Below, piece by piece: positions 60,752 to 64,000 of a stretch of DNA of 64,000 nt. This DNA comes from Candidatus Trichofilum aggregatum. Lineage in GTDB: Bacteria > Chloroflexota > Anaerolineae > Promineifilales > Promineifilaceae. Made by a program: the position numbers and the translations under genes. The notes below the pieces were generated by a model. The model did no database searches. It was not told the DNA's origin and saw nothing but the letters and a program-made list of their open reading frames with translations. Location: contig JADJUV010000007.1 of assembly GCA_016716885.1 (NCBI GenBank), positions 35,888 to 99,887 on the forward strand, in the 5' to 3' direction. Position 1 is the stretch's first letter. Every line of letters starts with the position of its first letter.

Positions 60752-61020
60752 CTGAGGGTCTATGTAGTTTGCGTGGGCGGCAGGTATTACGTCGTCATGA
60801 TGGGGAAATCAGGAATCACCCGCCAATGAAGCAGGGTATCTGTTACGAGGGATGTTAACACGCAATTCTCCATGTGCCTATGATTCACCATTCTTTGGTA
60901 ATAAGTAACCGCCTGTAAACAAGTTAGCGGTTTCAGATTGGTTCAATCTCCGAAGATTGAACCAATCTCTACCAAGTTAATCTGGGACGATTATAAGCGC
61001 TTCAAGTAGCCATTTGATTC
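60752..61020. other. Spacer with perfect inverted repeat
   Basis: AGATTGGTTCAATCT (60935-60949) and AGATTGAACCAATCT (60954-60968) form a 15-bp stem with a four-base loop. It lies downstream of the TolB-like gene (minus) and probably terminates or stabilises its transcript. No gene seen. Confidence 0.7.
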
Positions 61021-62064
61021 TCAGGGATGCCACACAGGAGCAGATTCTTTCTCTGATGTCTGCGTCAATTGTGTTAATTCTCCAGTTTCAATCTGAAGTA
61101 GCCAGATATCGCCATCCTTAACAAAAGCAATCATCTTGCCATCTGGTGACCATACCGGTGAAGCTAAATTACCTTCTTCAAAAGCAGTTAATGCCTGACT
61201 TTCTTTATTAGCCAAATCAATGAGATAAATTTGCTTGCCCAATGAATCTTTTGCAAAATGCCCGACAAAGGTTATCTGTGATCCATCGGGCGACCAATCG
61301 GGTTGAATAGCAAAACCTTGATTTGTTAACCGTGTAGTTTCGCCATCAGCAAGTGTCATTACAGCGAGGTAAATATCTTTATCTGCAGATATTTCTCCAA
61401 GTGTGCTGTTCTGAGACTGATTCACTAGACTAATCATCCCACTCGTTTGAATTGTATCAATGACGGCAACCCTTGAACCATTGGGGGAACAAGCGATATC
61501 TGTATACCCTGAGCGAACAGAAACCTGGGTAATGATTTTGCCGGATGAATTTATAAGTTCTACCCATCCGAAATCAGGTGAAAAGCCCGACCCAGTGACC
61601 ACAAATTGCTCGATTTCAGAACACCAATCAAGTGAGCCGACTCGGCTTTTCATTCTTTTGAACCAGGACACGGTGTGAGATTCAAAAGCCAGGGTTCCAC
61701 CTGTTTTCAAATCCAGTTCAATAAAGCCTTGCTCTTGTGAAACAAATACGATGTGTTCTACATCGTGCCAGACAATTTTTTCAGGTGACTCCCCTTGGGG
61801 TAAATAGATATTTGTTTCATCGTCCAAACCGTTGGTCACATCGTAAAGATGAATTTGCTGACCATTCCCATTCTCCGATAAATACAATAAAGTGAGTGGG
61901 TTTGAGGCAGGTGTATTTTCGGATTGGTACGTAAAAGAAGAACGGAAAACAGAGGTGGCTATTAAATAAGTGATCATAAGGACGATGATGAAACCAATGC
62001 CTAATATGATCCACTTCGTTAATGAGTGTTTAGATTTGTTTGGGGATATGTTATTTTCTTCCAT
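61021..62064 (-). CDS. Membrane-anchored TolB-like beta-propeller protein
   Basis: 347 residues with one transmembrane helix near the N-terminus (WIILGIGFIIVLMITYLIA) and an extracellular beta-propeller. Propeller blades carry the WSPDG-type motif: DIACSPNGSRVAVIDT, PDWSPDGSQITFVGH and SPVWSPDGKMIAFVKDGD, as in TolB/WD40-like PD40 proteins. ATG 62064 (MEENNISP) is taken as start; the upstream 12 residues have no support. The gene is conspicuously AT-rich compared with its neighbours and contains no GCGGCCGC, consistent with recent acquisition. Role unknown. Confidence 0.78.
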   Translation of the reverse strand: MEENNISPNKSKHSLTKWIILGIGFIIVLMITYLIATSVFRSSFTYQSENTPASNPLTLLYLSENGNGQQIHLYDVTNGLDDETNIYLPQGESPEKIVWHDVEHIVFVSQEQGFIELDLKTGGTLAFESHTVSWFKRMKSRVGSLDWCSEIEQFVVTGSGFSPDFGWVELINSSGKIITQVSVRSGYTDIACSPNGSRVAVIDTIQTSGMISLVNQSQNSTLGEISADKDIYLAVMTLADGETTRLTNQGFAIQPDWSPDGSQITFVGHFAKDSLGKQIYLIDLANKESQALTAFEEGNLASPVWSPDGKMIAFVKDGDIWLLQIETGELTQLTQTSEKESAPVWHP

Positions 62065-62250
62065 TTTTATATCGAGTCTGGAACCAAGAGAGTTCACCAC
62101 ACTTAATTTGTACTACCCAATCAGGTATTTTCTTTTCCAATTTGGGCGACAATCTTTTGCCCGGTATGGTATCACGCAAATCTTGGTGTGCCGATACTGC
62201 ACCAGTTCAGCCAGAACTGGCGGGATGATGTGGGGAAGGGGAGAAAGTCG

Positions 62251-62698
62251 GGGAATGTGCGGCCGCGACCCCATTACGCTTCGTCTACAGGTTGATTGAT
62301 AAATTGAACCAGCGACGCGGCCGCTTCCTGGAGCGTCATATCGTAAAGTTCAACGGCGTACTCCTCATCAATATCCATGTCAATGAGGTCACAAATGGCC
62401 TCTAGCGGCTCACTACCCTCTAACACATCCGGGGGATCATCAACCGACCACATGGTGCAAAATTGAGAGGTTGCCGTGGCCCGATAACGATCAAATGAAA
62501 ACCGGGTATGAATTTTAATCAGTTCGTTGAGTAGGGATTCCTGGTTCATAAAACGCTCCTGAAGGTTTTTACATAGGTCAGGGTGTCAATCTTTGGTGGG
62601 GAATATTACTATGCAGTGTTTGTCTGGCAAGTGTGGTGTTCGCGGCCGCGTTCCGACCCTACCTTGTTGATAAGTTTTCCTCACAATGAGAAACAGAG
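62251..62698. repeat. Direct repeat R1
   Basis: 448 bp, about 97 percent identical by eye to 63554-64000. The unit covers a small gene (62274-62549) and its upstream region, and contains three GCGGCCGC sites. Together the two copies bracket the VapBC-like pair. Confidence 0.9.
62274..62549 (-). CDS. Small acidic protein, duplicated (copy 1, intact)
   Basis: 91 residues, unrecognised. It is rich in acidic residues in the second half (CDLIDMDIDEEYAVELYDMT) and ends in ASLVQFINQPVDEA. The first half (LLNELIKIHTRFSFDRYRAT) is probably helical. Nothing indicates membrane location or catalysis. A GGAG lies some nine bases upstream of ATG 62549 (minus). A frameshifted copy sits in R2 at about 63576-63851. 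Its presence in both repeats, with conservation of the reading frame in this copy, argues that it is a real gene. Confidence 0.65.
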   Translation of the reverse strand: MNQESLLNELIKIHTRFSFDRYRATATSQFCTMWSVDDPPDVLEGSEPLEAICDLIDMDIDEEYAVELYDMTLQEAAASLVQFINQPVDEA

Positions 62699-62811
62699 GG
62701 CAACGCGGCCGCGCCATCCCTCTATCTCATCGGTTAAGCAACAAATGGCGGGGGGCGATGGTGTGGGGGAAGGGAAAAAAGGGTGGAGAGCAAACAAATG
62801 TTAGGATGTCA

Positions 62812-63207
62812 TCAACCTGCTTTTAACAAAGGAACGGAATAAGCATGAATAACCTCATCTGCGGTAACGAATACCAGATCATGGGCCAGGGATTGGCAGA
62901 TCAACATACGATCAAAGGGATCGCGATGCAAGGCGGGCAGGGTGACAAGTTTGCTCACGCTGTTTTCATCAAGGGCCAAACTGGCTATTTGGTGTTGTTC
63001 TCGCTGGAAGGGCAGGTAAATGTCGGGGGATTGGGGCAGAGGCAATTTACCTAATTGATATTTGACTGTGGCTTCCCAGATAGACACGACACTGAGGTAA
63101 ACGTCGTTGCGTAAATCCCGAATGGCATCACTGATGTGAATAGGCAGGTGTTGATCACCTGTGATGTACCAGAGGAAAACATGGGTATCCAGGAGCAGTT
63201 TCATCAC
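62812..63207 (-). CDS. PIN-domain toxin, VapC-like
   Basis: 131-residue PIN ribonuclease domain. The first metal-binding Asp is in MKLLLDTHVFLWYI, further acids follow in IWEATVKYQLG and HRDPFDRMLICQSLA, and the last Asp-like strand is LVFVTADEVIHAY. These four acidic positions form the PIN active site. The type-II antitoxin gene precedes it with a 4-bp overlap (63204-63207), the usual order and spacing. The predicted role is RNA cleavage, inhibited by the partner. The locus lies between two direct repeats. Confidence 0.88.
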   Translation of the reverse strand: MMKLLLDTHVFLWYITGDQHLPIHISDAIRDLRNDVYLSVVSIWEATVKYQLGKLPLPQSPDIYLPFQREQHQIASLALDENSVSKLVTLPALHRDPFDRMLICQSLAHDLVFVTADEVIHAYSVPLLKAG

Positions 63208-63458
63208 GCCTCAAATTCTTGCATGATATTTTCTGGTAATGGGGCATCAAAATCATCAGGAACGGTAAACTCACCAGCCCCCAGCCCAATGGGGCGTTTG
63301 AATTGGCTGGACGAGTCAAAAGGTCGCATTTCGATGAGGGGTGTACCAGCGGTCATGATGACGACGGTTTGACCAGCCTGAACACGGCGCAGGTAGGCAG
63401 AGAGATTGCGTTTGATTTCATCTTCACTGATCTGTACAGGAATGGTGATTGTACTCAT
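63204..63458 (-). CDS. Phd/YefM-family antitoxin
   Basis: 84 residues from ATG 63458: STITIPVQISEDEIKRNLSA, YLRRVQAGQTVVIMTAGTPL, then PFDSSSQFKRP and an acidic C-terminus ending PENIMQEFEA. The N-terminal half is the DNA-binding Phd/YefM fold and the tail binds the toxin. The longer open frame to 63497 has no support, whereas ATG 63458 matches the family start. It overlaps the toxin gene and probably represses the pair's promoter. Confidence 0.87.
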   Translation of the reverse strand: MSTITIPVQISEDEIKRNLSAYLRRVQAGQTVVIMTAGTPLIEMRPFDSSSQFKRPIGLGAGEFTVPDDFDAPLPENIMQEFEA

Positions 63459-63553
63459 CAATCGTGTTGCCTCTTTTGTTTTCCAGGTATGGTACACCTG
63501 GAAAACGTTTTACCCGGTTGTGTTGGTTAATTGTAGCATGGGATAGGGGGAGA

Positions 63554-64000
63554 GGGAATGTGCGGCCGCGACCCCATTACGTTTCGTCTACAGGTTGATT
63601 GATAAATTGAACCAGCGACGCGGCCGCTTCCTGGAGCGTCATCTCGTAAAGTTCAGCGGCGTACTCCTCATCAATATCCATGTCAATGAGGTCACAAACA
63701 GCCTCTAGCGGCTCACTACCCTCTAACAAATCCGGGGATCATCAACCGACCACATGTTGCAAAATTGAGAGGTTGCCGTGGCCCGATAACGCTCAAATGA
63801 AAACCGGGTATGAATTTTAATCAGTTCGTTGAGTAGGGATTCCTGGTTCATAAAACGCTCCTGAAGGTTTTTACATAGGCCAGGGTGTCAATCTTTGGTG
63901 GGGAATATTACTATGCAATGTTTGTCTGGCAAGTGTGGTGTTCGCGGCCGCGTTCCGACCCTATCTTGTTGATAAGTTTTCCTCACAATGAGAAACAGAG
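63554..64000. repeat. Direct repeat R2 (cut by window end)
   Basis: Matches R1 (62251-62698) with roughly a dozen substitutions and one deleted G at about 63735 (four G instead of five), which breaks the reading frame of the duplicated small gene. It runs to the end of the window, so the true repeat may be longer. Confidence 0.9.
63576..63851 (-). pseudogene. Small acidic protein, duplicated (copy 2, frameshifted)
   Basis: Same gene as 62274-62549. One G is missing in a G-run near 63735, shifting the frame about one third of the way in. Other differences are mostly substitutions in the coding frame. The break could be real decay or another one-base homopolymer error, as elsewhere in this window. 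Confidence 0.7.

Noticed and set aside
1..64000. GCGGCCGC read as inserted NotI cloning sites
   Set aside because: There are about 110 copies, inside coding frames of many unrelated genes and without vector sequence; cloning artefacts would not do this.
1..64000. tRNA, rRNA or tmRNA genes
   Set aside because: No cloverleaf-like sequence with a T-loop GGTTCRA or rRNA signature was noticed on either strand; weak hints were palindromic repeats.

Overview
The window looks like a chromosomal stretch of an uncultivated filamentous or biofilm-type bacterium. Chloroflexota (Anaerolineae/Caldilineae-like) is my best guess, from the gene content (corrinoid protein with a reductive activator, KimA-like transporter, many stand-alone ATP-grasp and DinB genes) and from intergenic spaces full of REP-like debris. 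No rRNA or tRNA gene was seen, so the taxonomic call is tentative. One feature runs through the whole window: the palindrome GCGGCCGC occurs about 110 times by eye, where an 8-mer at this base composition should occur only a few times. It lies in most genes and in some spacers.

Layout. 1-2049 (minus): glycine betaine/proline-type ABC transporter, with a permease cut by the left edge. 2447-7717 (plus): TPR protein, membrane protein, tandem DinB protein, phosphoesterase and a stand-alone GyrA C-terminal-like protein. 7833-13599 (minus): OsmC protein, PLD/zinc-ribbon protein, DUF3565 protein, two glycosyltransferases and a lipase-like hydrolase. 14265-20584 (plus): two polar amino-acid ABC transporters. 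20799-27918 (plus): a zinc-ribbon/subtilase/CBM48 protein, two paralogous esterases and three different ATP-grasp enzymes; the esterase/ATP-grasp run is the best candidate here for an undescribed biosynthetic pathway. 28157-36663: KimA-like transporter, DMT exporter (minus), K+ channel with RCK domain, phosphoesterase, AI-2E-family protein and a PEP-utilizing phosphotransferase-like protein. 36895-40791: VOC protein in a nest of inverted repeats, corrinoid protein and its probable ferredoxin-type activator. 41077-50802: mixed genes, several broken. 50921-56262 (minus): M14 carboxypeptidase with a leader like those of contractile-injection-system cargo, an anchored exported protein, a LuxR-DUF805 fusion, DinB and GNAT proteins. 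56300-59209 (minus): wreck of a large modular surface protein. 59721-64000: GNAT, VOC, a TolB-like protein, and a VapBC-type toxin-antitoxin pair between two near-identical 447-bp direct repeats.

Sequence quality matters when reading this annotation. At least seven genes are broken by one-base indels, nearly all apparent losses within short homopolymers, and three G-tracts of 13 to 16 bases sit in low-complexity stretches. Most of these frameshifts are probably sequencing or assembly errors, and I annotate the reconstructed genes.
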